A DNA stretch of 64,000 nt from Rattus norvegicus (Eukaryota; Chordata; Mammalia; Rodentia; Muridae), in NCBI RefSeq assembly GCF_036323735.1, contig NC_086027.1:85013662-85077661 (forward strand), written 5' to 3'. The notes beneath the pieces are model-generated. The model saw nothing but the letters and a program-made list of their open reading frames with translations. It was not told the DNA's origin and did not search any database. Below, piece after piece: positions 1 to 12,165 of this stretch (the first letter of the stretch is position 1; every line of letters begins with the position of its first letter). Both the position numbers and the translations under genes were made by a program.

Positions 1-236
1 TACTGTGTAGGATAGGAGAAAGATAGATGAAACAAGCAGGTAGCATGGGTACACGTGTATCTCTCTGCCCTTTAACTGTGTATGATTATGATCCGATTAG
101 CTGCTTCACCATGATTTCCCTGCTATGCTGGACTAGAACATAGAATCGCAAGCTAAACAGCTCCTGTCCCCTATTTCTGCCCTGCAGTTGCCTTTGGTCA
201 GGATATTTTATCACAACAACCCAAATGAAACTAGGG
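1..236 (+). mobile_element. 3' part of an MT-type MaLR LTR, cut by the window edge
   Basis: The segment matches the end of rodent MT-family (ERVL-MaLR) LTRs as I know them: a stretch like 'gctgcttcaccatgatttc', then a 'taagttgctttTGGTCAGGgtatTTTATCACA'-type end at about 190-215, and a terminal 'gaaactagggcaa'. It is a solo-LTR type remnant with no coding content. The subfamily is uncertain. Confidence 0.75.
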
Positions 237-1118
237 CAAGGTGCTGATCAAGATTCTGACTTAAGGCAGAAGCAGAATTAGGTTGGACCACATGAAATTG
301 CTGATTCTGACCACGTGGGGTCTACCAAAATGCTACTTTCATTTTGTTCAAGATTCTGTTTTATGAAAAATGTATGTACGGGCTGCTTGCCCTAGATGTC
401 ACTGATGCATATACTCACACCCAGTGCCTGAAAGTCCCTTTGGCTTCAGTCTCTAATCATGTGGCCCACGCTTAATGATGTCATTGTTCTTATTTCTGTC
501 TTAATACCTGCCCCACACGCCTGTTTTAACTTCAACTCCCTTCCGTCTTTTTCTTTCCTCTGTGTAAATGGAACACAGCTGTTTCCTGTCACCTGTGTGC
601 ATCGTGTTCCTTCATGTACTTGAACCCATAAGGTCGGATTATGAGGCCTAACTTGGCCTGAGGATGTATTTTATTACTAAGCACATCATATCTTATCTGG
701 TTAGGGTATCATCTTAGAGCATTAAAGTCCAGTCTGGGCCAGCTGAGCCAGTTCTAAGTGTGACTCCAGGCCTCAGCTACGCGGAATATGCTGTCTAGTG
801 CGTACCATTTGTGACAAGCATAAGCTGCTGGTAATAGTGTCTCAGCCTTGAGGGCAGCTTTAGCCAAGGCGAGTTTCTAGCAATGATCATCATTTGATAA
901 TACTCTTCAATTTCTCACTTCTGAATGGAAGGTCTGTGAACCAACCAAACTGTCTCTAGGTACACGGGCAACTTTGCTTAAGATTGCAGCAAGAAGCGGT
1001 GTGTTTTCCTCCCTTCCCTCAAATTCACCTGCATTTTTTTTTAAAATCCCAATGTAACACATGCTCAGCTCTGTACCATTCAAAGACATAACATCTTATC
1101 GCTCTGCTGGGAAGTTAT
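237..1118. other. Unique non-coding sequence
   Basis: I recognise no repeat family, exon or RNA gene here. Open frames are 60 codons or shorter and have no supporting context. Confidence 0.5.
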
Positions 1119-1133
1119 CCCCCCCCCCCCCCC
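1119..1133. repeat. Poly(C) run of 15
   Basis: There are fifteen consecutive C residues, flanked by 'gaagttat' and 'gacccgcc'. Assembly length is often unreliable in such runs. Confidence 0.95.
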
Positions 1134-4100
1134 GACCCGCCTCACGTCGCTCCTTTCATGCTCTACAACTTCATTTTACATTATCTGTTTCTAGACAACA
1201 ACATTCTCAGAGGTTTTCCTGAGTTAAGTAACACAATTACACAGGAATAGCTGCAGGATGTGTCCGGACTGGAACACAACAGTCATGCTGTGGGAAACAA
1301 GGAGGCCATTATTTTTGCTGTCTTTCTTAATTAGTATTACACACAGCATGACTTGGGTCTGATCCATACCCAGTTTATTGGGGAGAAACACTATGAGGTA
1401 GAAAGAATGTGTGCAGATATTGAAAAAAAAAAAAGGTCTGTCAGGGGGTGGTGGTGATGGAGGAACATAAGCATCTAGATGAGCAGAGAGAACATTCCCG
1501 GGCACCTGCATTCTCAGAGACTCAGCTGATTGCCTCAAACCCCATGAAGCTATGCCTTTTCTCTTTATTACATTTGGCTACAGGAGCAGTGGCTGATTCT
1601 TATGATCTCTATTGTTTGATTGCACCCATTGCCTCTCAAAAAATCTGGGTCCCCGAGTCCAGTTCCAACTCCAAATGGAACTGGTGTGAAGGGAAGGAGA
1701 GAGATGGCAGGGCCTCGCCAGGCAGGGAATGAACTCCATTCTAAGAGCATCTCCCTTTAATGAGGATTCTCGTTCCTCTGCAAGTACCAGGCTGCATCCG
1801 GACTGATGGCGGCACTTGATGGATAATTTATGCAAACAGAACACAAACAAGAAGTCATTAAGCCACCCAACAAGGGTCCTTGACTTTTGCAAAACCAAAC
1901 AGTTATTCTGATCCTGATGAGTTTAATTTTACTTTGGGTTGAGTACCGATGAATACATTATATTTAAAATAAATATAATACTATCAATATTCATGATCAA
2001 ACTGAATGTCATTTGGTGTTTGGTGTTTTTTTTTTTTAAAGTTATACACAGAGCTTGATGCTCATAGAATCACAAAATGTGCATACTTGGAGCTTTAATC
2101 CTATGTTAAGTCTGTTTCTGATACATCCTAGGGTAGCCAGAGGAGAACAGGAGGAGAAGAGCCATGCTCTATTTGCATATCTATAACAACTTGATTTTCC
2201 CCCTTGTTTTCTCTCTTCAGCTCTAGACTAAATATGAAACTGAATTTGATATAAGGAAGCTATAGCCCACTGGACAACATAAAAAAAAAGTTGATGCTGA
2301 ATGTGATTTGGCTATCTATTGATTAAAAACTACTTACCAGAAAATTAAAATATAAAAAATGAGTAAGGCATAATGCCTTTGTTGTAATTCGAGGACCATG
2401 TAGGTGTACAATATTTGGATGTCAGTTTACATAATAGGCTGTGTTTTCCCATGCTTTCCAGATGCCCGGCAGTTTACTTTCGTAATTTTAATTTTATTAG
2501 AACAGCATCCTATGACTGGGTTGCTGTATGGCAATTCTAGAAGCGTTCACGTGAAAATCATTAAAGCCTAAATGGTTCTGGCAGGTAATCTCACAGTCTT
2601 CTCATCTTCTATTCCCAGGAAGGTGGCCTCTGTTGATTGTTTAAAAGAAAGCACCGTTGTCCTAGACACACATAAAAGTGCTGCACTCCAGGCGTTTCCC
2701 ACAAGAAGGGGGCCCTCACAGTCTCCAGAGTGAGAGCTTCCATGCAAAGGACTTTGCATCCCAAGATCAGCTAAACAGCAGAAACTTCAGGAGCCTTCAG
2801 CCTCAGTTAAGCCCCAAGGGGACAAGGCCCCCACCGCCTGTGGGGAACAAGCCTCTCTGACCTACAGCTAGGCCAGCTGTGCCTACTACAGTCACTTCCT
2901 CTGCCACTTGAGAGGGACACGAGAGGCAGGAGAAGCTGACAACTCAGACCCTTATTTCAGGGGGAGAGGGCTCTCCTGTGGATTTCGGTGTGAGACTGAA
3001 GAGAAGGAAGTGAGGGAGGATTGTAGCCATGAGGGGAGGCAAGCCATTAACTCTGAGATTTTCTCTGGGAAAGGGGGATAAAGAGAAGTATTATTAATAC
3101 GTAGTCTAGAGGTGGAACGGATATCTAAGAATACACTGGGAAATGGTCAGGGCCTCTAGAGCATCAAACAGCAGCAAACATTTGGTGGATGTAGATGCCA
3201 TGATCACTAAGGGCTATTTCTAATTTAGGAGAAAGAATGCCAGTGGCTACACTCTGAGCTTCTAGTTAATGCTAAACACCTTCTTCATAACATGTCCTAG
3301 AGGCCCTATCCAAAATACCTTATTCAAACTCAATATCTAGATTTGGTCATTCTCGTGAGTTTATATTTTTTAACCAAAATCTGAAAGTAGTTTAGATATT
3401 GATAGCCAGGGCCATGCATTGAGAATCATCATCTTATTAGATCATTGATTAATATTGAGTCAAAGATCTCATAGCTTCAGAATTATCTCCAATCTACCAC
3501 TTTAAAGATATTTTTATTTGACTTCTAGGTCTTTGAGGAGAGCTAATATTCCCGGGCCATCCTCTCTGGCAGTTTCTCTTTTCTCTCTGTGACTTAAGCC
3601 TTCATATGAGAGTTGGAGGAATCGGGGCTGGAGGATGGCTTTAGTTTGGCTCAGAACTGCCATTAACACGTTTCTATAACAATTGGTGCTCCTTGACTCG
3701 GAATCTAGAGGCAAGAATCTCAGAAGGAAGGAAAGGACCCTTGACCTCTCCATCAGGAGAGAGAAATAACGTGCTACTAGGAATAAGCGAATGGATTAGG
3801 TAGAAAAAAATTAGGTCTACCAGAGGATAATTTAGTTATGTTTTTTGATTCTAAACTCATGGCCTGAAATCCCTTGAGCATCTACCTATCTGGCAATATA
3901 TTCTGTTATCTCTGCCTGCTGTTTCTTACAACTGTGTGTCTAGGTATTCTGGGCTTTCTTTGTAAATGCCATCTGACTGTATTTAGTCAATGAGACTATT
4001 TCTGGGGCGTCCTTTCTACCACTTGCAAAAGACTGGGAATCAAATCAGGATCGGAGAGAAGCAGGCCTTTCTGGCTTTCATTTCAGGGGTTCTAGCGTTC

Positions 4101-5098
4101 CATGGATTCTCTGTTAATGTCAACCCTTGCCGGGCAGCTTCTGAAACACCGATTTGCACCCTCTCCCACTGCCCATTCAGGAAAAATAGGGTCACCTTCT
4201 GCTACTCCTCCTCCTGCGGTGTCTCCACCTGCTTAGTTTCTTATCTTTTCAGTTATCTATGCAACCAGTTTCATAACTGATTTTATTCTGCTTGAAATAC
4301 GAAGAGATAGGGGATTGCTCCTTTTCTGTGGGGGCTCTGCCTAATTGGCAGAGCATGATTGGGTGGTTGGCTCAGCATGGGTAGGTTATACCATTTTGAG
4401 GAGTGGTGTGGAGAGTTAATGAATCTGGACTCACAATGCTGAGGTTTGAGTTCTGACCAAAGATGTATCCCATTTTTTGGATGCTCTTTTTTTTTTTGGT
4501 GGTGAAACCCTAAAGGATACCCCAAACACCAGCTTCTCTCTTTGTTCCTGAGATAGCTCTTCCCACAAATGGAATAGGGTTTAGACTTTAATAGACTTAT
4601 TGAGAGCAGCAGCAATATCATGAATGATCTGTCTCATGTTATGACTTATTTTAATTACTCATCATAAATGTTCCCTATATATAAATACTCATAAATATAA
4701 GCACTCTTTTATGCCGAGCCCAGGCATAGCTCCACCAATGTTTTTCGACATAATGATGCTGGCAAGAGTGAGATTTGGCAAGCAAGTCAAAACTCATTTT
4801 CCACCCATGATTCCAAGTCCTAACTTCTTTTTTTAAACCCAGAGAATAAAAGCCTGAGAGGCAAAATCCATCCATGTCAGATGCATGGGAACATGTATCT
4901 GTATCTTAGAACGATGCTAGCCTGTCAGTATGCTTCTCCACAGTTGTGCGTGCACTCACACGTATGTACACATATGTACATGAAAGTTTACTTTTACATT
5001 TAGATATTGTCATAGATTTATTATTCGAGTATATACTTAACTTTGGATATGTATAAATAAAATAGATGCATTCATCTGTACATAAGCTTATAGACTTT
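1134..5098. other. Unique non-coding sequence with scattered AT-rich patches
   Basis: This is about 4 kb with no repeat family that I can support. 1940-2040 and 4640-5090 are AT-rich. Open frames of up to 112 codons (for example minus strand 4283-4621) overlap others on both strands, have no splice context and look like chance. A weak MIR-like stretch on the minus strand near 1210-1265 is too diverged to call. Confidence 0.45.
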
Positions 5099-5140
5099 GG
5101 CTGGGGAATGCAGCTGAGTGGTCACCTACCCTGCTATTTT
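5099..5140 (+). mobile_element. ID/B4-type SINE fragment (5' half only)
   Basis: 'ggctggggaatgcagctgag' followed by 'tggtcacctaccctgc' parallels the tRNA-Ala-derived 5' half of ID and B4 SINEs, including the A box. The 3' half and A tail are absent, so this is a fragment or a strongly decayed copy. Confidence 0.45.
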
Positions 5141-7776
5141 CATTTTAAGGGTGGGAAAAAGTGAGTTCCATTTTCTGAATACAAGGCTATGTGTGAAAGT
5201 TCTATGGCAAAGTAGAAGGGAAAAAAATCATCTTGAACTTTTAGTAGATACTTGTTTTGGTTGGCAAGAGGCCATCACCCATAAACATACAAGTTTTGAA
5301 TGTCTATTTGGGTAATTAACACACTTATCAACTTTTTCTTTTCCACTCATGGAGGTTGGAGAATGGAAAACTGTGTCTGCTGGTTGTCATGGAAGACAGG
5401 GTAACGAGAAACCCACGGATAACTTTTAATTTCTCTTAAAATGTACTTCTCTGGAGTCTGATGAAATCCGCTTGTGTTAGTCCCACTTCTTGGGCCTGAG
5501 TCAGACCTGCGAAAAACCAAAGGTGGCGGGCAAACAGAAAGATCTGGAACTTGCCATAGCTGCTTTAGTCTACCTGATGATTTAAAAAAAATTCATAAAT
5601 GCTCCAGCAGCGATTGCTGAAGATTTCCCATCTACCGTAAAAACGAAAGTGTTGGAAATGAGGAGCAGAATAGTTGATTTGTTTGGTTACATTTCCCAGG
5701 GACAGGACATGGCAGATGGATGGGGTCCAGATGTTGCGAAGTATTAAGGAAGAGCTTCTAAAAAGCCAAGGTCCAGATTTTTCCCCGAGGCTGTGTCCAG
5801 CTCGTTACTAGTACTCCATATGTTTTCCCGAATTTTTCTCCTCTGCTACATCAATTAAAGGCTTCCTTCCCTTCCCTTCCTTTTGCCGTTATCGTGAGAT
5901 TTGGACTCTCTCTGTCTCCGAGCACTTCCATTTAGATGCCCCTTGTTCACGGGTGTTGAGCGGCTCCCGAACCACGCGCCACAGAGGGATATCAGTCTCA
6001 CTAGCTTCATCGTGTGCTGTGATTTGATGAGATGGTGTGGGAGCCAGACATGGCCAGGAGGTAAACGTGTCCTTCGAAATGCCACTCTGCTTTGCGACAA
6101 GCTGGAGAAGAAAAAGCCTGGGGTGGATTTGTTCAAGTGCTGTCATGGGAAAGAAGCCAGGGTGACTTCTCCGCAAGGCTCTTTCCCCTTCTTCCTCAAG
6201 GTTAACTTTCAGGAGGGAGACAGTCCTGATAAGCGGCTCCAGTGAACCTCCTTTATATCTGTTTAGCTCAATGGACAGGTTTCCTGTCAGTGGAAGCGCC
6301 TCAGAAACTCATCCAGACTTAAGGACAGCGGTAGAGACATGGGGCCTCTGCATTGGCCAAGCAGCTAAGTCACTATTACTCCCTTATCCCAAATATTGGT
6401 CCTCATTCGGAGAGTCCATTTGACCCTCTACTTATTAATCATGATCTCACTCATGGACCAGCTCAGTACTTGCCTCAGGGGAAAAAAAAGGCAAGCTCTT
6501 GGATAAAGAAGAGACATTCTGAGTAACCCTTGTTCACACCCCCTTTTGCTGCCGTTGTGTGGTATGTTCTGGAATGGAACCATCACTGGGAGATGTAGTG
6601 ATGAACCAAGCAAACCTGAGCATTTCTGTCACCAAGCTTCAGACCTGCCATATCTTTCAAGATGACTGCTATCGATTGATTCCTTTCCTTCCTTTACACA
6701 CAGGTTTCGGCAGACTCTCCAGGCCTGATTTCTCCTAATACCCCAATGGCACTCTCCTCTTCCCTTTACTCCCACCAACTAGGCCTTTCAGAGTTTCAGA
6801 ATTAGCTGAACACATGCATTCGCGAGGGCCAGCCTTGGGAGCTGTCTTGGATGCCTGCTGTGGCCGTTCTGGGTTGTCACTTAGAATCTTAGGTCAGGTG
6901 GAAGCACACTTGGATCCTCAAGCCATCTGACCCAACGTTTGGACAGATCCTTGACCTTGGGCTTGGCTGACTCTTAGCCTCCACACTTAACTCCCAGCCT
7001 ATCTCTTGCAGCAACCTCCATAAAAACCACGGGGCCAGCTGACTACTGTGCTACTTCTCAGTCTCCCTCATTTTCTGAGCCTCCCTCTATGCATAGTTCT
7101 GGTTCCCTCTGGGACGCTACTACTGCTTCCCAAGGGGGTTCCTCTGTATTCCGGACTTAACTCGACAACATCTGGCTTTGTTTTCCCCCTCTGTGTCTTT
7201 CCTTCCCCACAGATGGGACTCTTCTAGAGCCCCCTCCCCAGGGCTCTGAGCAATGAGCGCATGTCAGGGGCAGCTATTTGCTTTGCTTGCAAAAATCACC
7301 AAGTAGCTAATCTGTTAAACTCATGATATCTGAAGCATTAACAGTTGATAAAAAAAAAATCCTGATCGGTTTGCCTTCCAGATGACAGCAACATTTTAAT
7401 AGGGGACCTTGTTACTCAGATATAGAGGGAAGAGATACTGACATTTCAGTGGCATAATTACAGCTGGTAGGGAGTGTTTGGTGGGGCCAGTGGGGAGGGG
7501 GCGGCTTTTAGTGAACACAAGATAGATCTCTTCCTACCCAGGGGACAGCATCCATTTAGTGTATACTCATGTTGAGGCTTGAGTCATACGAGCATCTCGA
7601 TCTTCTGGGTGAATGGTTACAGTAGTCAGACCAATTCTGTAACTATATGACACCTGAAGCTATAGCTTTCATCTGCCCTGGCTGTGTTGTTTGTCTTTCC
7701 AGTAATTGTTAACAAACAAAATACCAAGTGCCAACTTGATTGTTGTTTATGCCAAGGAATTGTGCTCTCCACAAGA
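5141..7776. other. Unique non-coding sequence; 5870-6250 is relatively CpG-rich
   Basis: I recognise no repeat family. Between about 5880 and 6250 the sequence is richer in GC and keeps more CpG than its surroundings, and it carries open frames on both strands (plus 5901-6245, 114 codons; minus 5889-6176, 95 codons). Neither encodes a recognisable protein domain. A GGAG/GTAAAC sequence at about 6057-6066 resembles a splice donor but is unsupported. Confidence 0.45.
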
Positions 7777-7788
7777 CCCCCCCCCCCC
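7777..7788. repeat. Poly(C) run of 12
   Basis: There are twelve consecutive C residues next to a short CA-rich stretch. Confidence 0.9.
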
Positions 7789-7799
7789 AATACACACAC

Positions 7800-7910
7800 T
7801 CCAAGCAGGCAATTAGATCCCACTTTGCACACAAAGAAACTAAGGCTTAGAATAGCAATGTGACTTGCCTTGGGTCATATGGCAACAGTCAGGAATGTAG
7901 GTTTTTACAT
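7800..7910 (-). mobile_element. MIR SINE fragment
   Basis: Reading the plus strand gives the antisense MIR core: 'cacaaagaaactaaggctta', then 'gtgacttgccttgggtcata' and '-ggcaacagtcaggaatgtag'. This parallels the MIR order of fragment 'gaaactgaggc', 'gacttgcccaaggtcaca' and 'agtggcagagc'. It is an ancient mammal-wide tRNA-derived SINE, decayed. Confidence 0.75.
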
Positions 7911-8214
7911 GTTCTACTTTAATGTGAATGGAGAACAGAGCTCTGTTTCTGAACCTCACCCCACCTCCCTACCATCTTCAAATGTAAACCCAAGACTCCT
8001 TGAGCAATTCAGGTTCATTTAGAGCTTACACAACTAGGAGGCAAATAGCACGGGGCTCTTTTGCCCAAGTACACCTGCTGCCCCCTTTAATCTTTTCTCA
8101 GCTTCCTTTCTCAGCTGTCTTCAGCTCTTTCTCTGTCCTTGTCCTTTTTTCTGAGTGATTTCTTGACTTTTCTCCAAGTTTCTTCCCAACATTGTAAAAT
8201 TCCACAGTGCTATG

Positions 8215-8485
8215 GGATTGGAGATAGACACTAAGAACATTTACCTCTCAAACACGAAGACCTGAGTTCAGAGTCTTAGCATCCACATAAAAAGTTGAGG
8301 TTGGTCATACATGTGTGCCCATAACCACAACACCAAGGTGGAGAAGTAGAAAAGGAGGCAGAGAGGTCCTTGCAGATCATGGCTAGCAAGGCTCCTGGAA
8401 CAACTATCAAGTTTGGGCTCAGTGGGAAACCTTTTCTCAAGTCTGATAGACGAGGACACATCTGCATGTGTGAGCAGAAAGGCAC

Positions 8486-8580
<95 letters not shown>
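8215..8580 (+). mobile_element. B3-type SINE ending in a CT/CA tract
   Basis: 'gaagacctgagttcagagtc' carries the B-box-like region of B2/B3 SINEs. It is followed by 'tagcatccacat' and the longer B3A-type middle ('tgtgcccataaccacaacac', 'tggagaagtagaaaaggagg', 'ggctcctggaacaac'). The element ends in a dinucleotide tract where B3 elements typically carry CA-rich tails. It is old and diverged. The internal open frames reflect the microsatellite. Confidence 0.6.
8491..8579. repeat. Compound microsatellite (CT)23(CA)22
   Basis: An uninterrupted CT run to 8536 passes directly into a CA run ending at 8579. The pure pyrimidine half next to an alternating purine-pyrimidine half produces spurious long open frames on both strands. 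Confidence 0.98.
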
Positions 8581-8583
<3 letters not shown>

Positions 8584-9497
8584 TCACCAATGCCACTGAC
8601 ACCCATTTCTTCCCATATGTTGCTCACGTAATCACTCTTTAGGCCTTCCTAGACTGATTTTCTGCCCTACTGACACAATGGAGTCCTAGCAAGAACAGTC
8701 AGGAAGACAGAAAGCACTGTGGGAATCAGAAAGCAAGAGCCACATGAAGTAGATGCTGTCAGCACAGCCTGGTGGCATGGAGCAAGCCCAGGAAGCTTTG
8801 TGTTGATGGAATGCCATTGAAATTCCTGCTGACTGCTGAAGCCCGGTGACTCTCTTGGCCGAGACTTCTTTGCTTTTGGACAAGCATAGAGCTGTTCTAT
8901 AATTAGGATCAGATCTTCGTGGCTCTTTTCTAGCACTCTTGCCCATTCTCCAAGAGCTCAGTTATCTTTAAAGACCACCTGAAGCCAGTCTCTTCCGCCC
9001 ACTTGGTGCAAGTGCCCTGCCCCATCCCATCCAAACAAAGCCTGTACTTTGAGTTGACAAGCACGCTCCTTATGTCTATGATCACTAAGCCCTGCGTTTC
9101 AGAGAGCTGAGCATGACCTTGAGAGCTGCTGTTTCCGACCTTGCTGTGTGTAAGAGCCATGCATACAGAAGAGGCTGCTTCTGCCTTTAGAGATTCACTT
9201 AAGCTCAGCTGAAGCCAAGTCAGTTCTTGGTCAAAATGGGCTAAATGTCTCTGGACAGACCCCCTTCTCTTCAGCTTCTCTATCTTCTATACAGCCTGTG
9301 GCTATATCCCTCATCTGCCTTTTTAGGCAGTGTACTTGGCTCCTAAGATCTTCCTTCCTTAGTGTCTTGTGTTTTGTTCCACCTCAGGATCTTACAACAT
9401 GTAAGTTTTGACCATAAGAATTTGTAGGAGTAGAGTGGAGGTGATGATGAGTTATGGCAGAACCAAAGGAGACTTTGGCATTTGTTGGTGCATGGCA

Positions 9498-9500
<3 letters not shown>
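8581..9500. other. Unique non-coding sequence
   Basis: There is no recognisable repeat or exon. The short frames of 60-90 codons on the minus strand (8667-8946, 8930-9160) have no domain or splice context. Confidence 0.45.
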
Positions 9501-9555
<55 letters not shown>

Positions 9556-9618
9556 CCTCCCTCCCTCTCTCCCTCCCTCCCCCCTCTTCTTATCCTGCTC
9601 CCTCTTTCTCTCCCTCCC
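9501..9618. repeat. (CT)25 followed by CCCT-rich polypyrimidine tract
   Basis: (CT)25 at 9501-9550 continues as imperfect CCCT units to about 9590 and then a mixed pyrimidine stretch. This is a long homopyrimidine tract on the plus strand. Confidence 0.97.
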
Positions 9619-9633
9619 TTTTATTTTTTTTAA

Positions 9634-9712
9634 TTGGACTTGGGAAACTAACCCAGGATTTTGGGCTTGCTTAGGCAAGTGCCTACTACTGAGTTAAGCA
9701 CCTCCAGTTCCT
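9634..9712 (-). mobile_element. ID/B4-type SINE fragment
   Basis: Antisense to the plus strand, this shows the tRNA-derived SINE signature: 'ggcttgcttaggcaagtgcc' then 'tactactgagttaagcacct'. It is the complement of the 'gcttgcctagcaagc' and A-box region of ID/B4 elements. It directly follows the polypyrimidine tract, which may be its degenerate tail. Confidence 0.6.
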
Positions 9713-10560
9713 TGTTTGTGAGATTCTTGAGTTCTAATTGGCTTAATAATTTTGTGGTCCACACTGACAAAACCTAGCTTAGGGTCTTCACCATAAACAC
9801 CCATAGGAGTCACTACCACAAGCCCCACTAGCCAGGCTGAGCCCTGCTTGCTAAAGTGCTCAACCTGGTACTTGATGTTCTCTGTCAACATACGACTCTG
9901 ATCACTGGGCTAAGTCACCACCTGCAGGACCCTTTTCCTTCTCCAGGCTTTGCTCGGGACTTCTGCATCTTTCTCAGGCTCTCCTGGTTAGCAGTCTGCT
10001 GGGCTTGGATGGGGTTGGTGATTTACTGCAACACTTGGATGCTTTCTCCACACTGGCACACCCTTCCCAATCTCCTTACATTGGTCCTTCCTTGTGGCCT
10101 CCACAACCCAGGCCACACCAGATCTGCTCAAGGGCTTGTTGTTCACCGTTTGGATTACATTTGCCCCCCACTCCCCCCGGGATGGCTCTTCGCTCTGTTG
10201 TGCTTCTGTAAAAGGATTTGTGACTTTCCCTTTCTGCTCCAATGTTCTTGGACCATCATTTCCCTTTCACATCTCTCTGGCCTTTTGGGTCTCCCTAATC
10301 CTTTCTGCACTTATGTTTGACAATTAATCTCTTGATGGCTCGGGATGTTTCCTACACTGCCCTCAGGTGTTGTTCTCTTTTGGGTGCTCATTTGCTTCCC
10401 CTGCGTTCATGTCTTATCTCTTTCCCTGCATGTTTCCACCATTCCATTTTAACCCCTCAGTACCCCGCTTGCTTTTTGTGGCTCCCCTGGAGATATTTCA
10501 GGATTGCTAAGGTTTTTCTTCCTTGGGTGAGTGCTACATTTCTTTAATAGCGGTGGTTCC
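9713..10560. other. Unrecognised segment open on both strands
   Basis: The plus strand has a 154-codon frame at 9856-10320. The minus strand has 65- and 84-codon frames (9694-9891, 9988-10242) whose translations look moderately protein-like (for example TENIKYQVEHFSKQGSAWL). I do not recognise the product of either strand. It could be a decayed retrocopy on the minus strand or chance openness. There is no poly(A) tail or target-site duplication that I can see. Confidence 0.3.
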
Positions 10561-11229
10561 ACGAGTTCGTTAACCAGGAAGAACTAGCGTGGGTCTTTCT
10601 GTACGTAACAGGGAAGCCGTGAGCATACATTTCGATACACAGGTGCCTTGGGATCATCTAGTATAACAATGTAACAATGTCAGAGCTCTGAAGTACACTG
10701 GACAAAGCCCTCTAGCTTTTTATTGAAATCCTACCAAAGAACCATGGAAAATAATCACTACCGTGATACCAATTTTTGTATTAAGAGAACGATGTGCAGC
10801 AGAGAAGTGAGATAATCTTTCTGGAGATCCGTGTCTTTGCATGTGGGGTGATGAGACTTTAATTCCAGGAGTATGACAGGGTGTGAAATTTTAGCTACCA
10901 TCCATATAGGGTTCAACCTAACCATATACCACCCCTCTGCCAGCCTTTAGATTTGTATATGCGATTGTATTTATAAACCATGTCCATGAATTCTATCTCA
11001 TTTAATTGGCTCAACAGCCCTCTTGTTTTTATGACTTTGGATCGCATGCCCTCTCCTTCTCCCTGAGCTGGGGACTGAAGAAATTGTGTTACTCTTGTTT
11101 TGTTCCTTCTCCTATTTATAGTTTGGGCACCATTTTCATCTGTAACCTTGGTCATTTATGCCGCTTCTGATTCTCCCTCTTCCTTGTAAAATGAACATCT
11201 CGAGTTTGCCTTTTCCCAGCACATAGTGC
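10561..11229. other. Unique non-coding sequence
   Basis: I see no repeat family, exon or RNA gene in this stretch. Confidence 0.45.
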
Positions 11230-11600
11230 AAGCATTTATGCTAGTTTGGAATGAACACGGCCGCTAGCAACAAAATGCTCAACAGTAGCTTAAACTAACA
11301 GAGATTTATATTTCCTAATAACGTGAAGAATTCTGGAGGCAGGCAGCTGCTGGTATTTGTTTAGTGGCTAAGCATCATGTGGCCTGGCCTCTGCAGCCCC
11401 CTTAGCCTTGACACTTCACACTGGCAGACTAGCTGCTGCGGTTTCAGGCACCTTATCCTTTCAAGGCAAGGACAAAAGGTACCACCACCTCTTCCTTCCA
11501 GCCCATCCATTCATGTCTCATTAGCCACATTATCTGGCCTTTTGGAGCCACAGGGGAGGCTAGAATAGCAAATTTTCAGCTTGTGGCATTATATTGTAAG
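11230..11600 (+). mobile_element. Ancient mammalian interspersed repeat, family uncertain
   Basis: The segment has 'agtagcttaaactaacagag' plus 'atttatatttcctaa', then 'gaattctggaggcaggcagc', and later 'tcaggcaccttatcctttca' with 'ggagccacaggggaggctag'. The same order occurs in an old mammal-wide repeat that I remember as 'gtggcttaaaacaacag...tttatt...gggaggctgggaaatg'. I cannot name the family with confidence. Confidence 0.45.
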
Positions 11601-11780
11601 AGGAATGAGAGGAAAGAATACCAGGAAAAAAGGGATAATGGTGAACCAACTAACTGTGCTCCAGCACTCGCTAACTCCTTTTAAATGCTTTTAATCTCCG
11701 AGTCATCTTTCCACCCCGTTCGTCTTAAAGAAGGAAATGAATCGACTTAGGTTTTGTTATTTCCGAGTTACACACCGTCC

Positions 11781-12165
11781 TGGTTAGTCTTATGACAACT
11801 TGACACAAGCTAGAGTCATCGGAGAAGAGGGAGCCTGAACTGAGAAAATACTTCTATTAAGACATTTTGGGGCAAGCATTTTTTGGGGCAACATTTTTTA
11901 AAGTAGTGATTTATGGGGAAGGGTCCATGCCATTGAGGGTGGTACCACCTCTGCGCGAGTAGTAGTCCTGGATTCTGAGCAAGTCATGATGAGCAAGCCA
12001 GTAAGCAGCATCCCTAAATGACCTCATTTGCATCAGCTCCTGCCTCCAGGTTCCTGCCCTGTTTGAGTTCCGGTGCTGATGATGAGCGGTGATATGGAAG
12101 TGTCAGCCAAATAAACTCATTCCTCTCCACGTCGCTTTGGTCGTGGTGTTTCACAGTGCTCCCTC
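11781..12165 (+). mobile_element. MaLR (MT-like) solo LTR
   Basis: The 5' end 'tggttagtcttatgacaact' with 'tgacacaagctagagtcatc' is the usual start of this rodent ERVL-MaLR LTR group. The middle 'gcatcagctcctgcctccag' plus 'gttcctgccctg' and the end 'tcgctttggtcgtggtgttt' match its 3' part. A small duplication ('attttttggggcaa', twice) lies at about 11877-11900. No internal retroviral sequence is attached. Confidence 0.75.

Noticed and set aside
5901..6245. 114-codon plus frame as an exon
   Set aside because: No recognisable domain, and two minus frames are equally open. Kept only as a candidate for checking.
8276..8642. SLSLSL/HTHTHT and CVCVCV frames as low-complexity proteins
   Set aside because: They are direct translations of the (CT)(CA) microsatellite. 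The same applies to frames over the CT, GA, CA, GT and CCA tracts at 9.5, 16.8, 18.2, 22.5, 26.5, 27.3, 30.1, 40.3, 42.4, 52.2, 60.7 and 62.5 kb.
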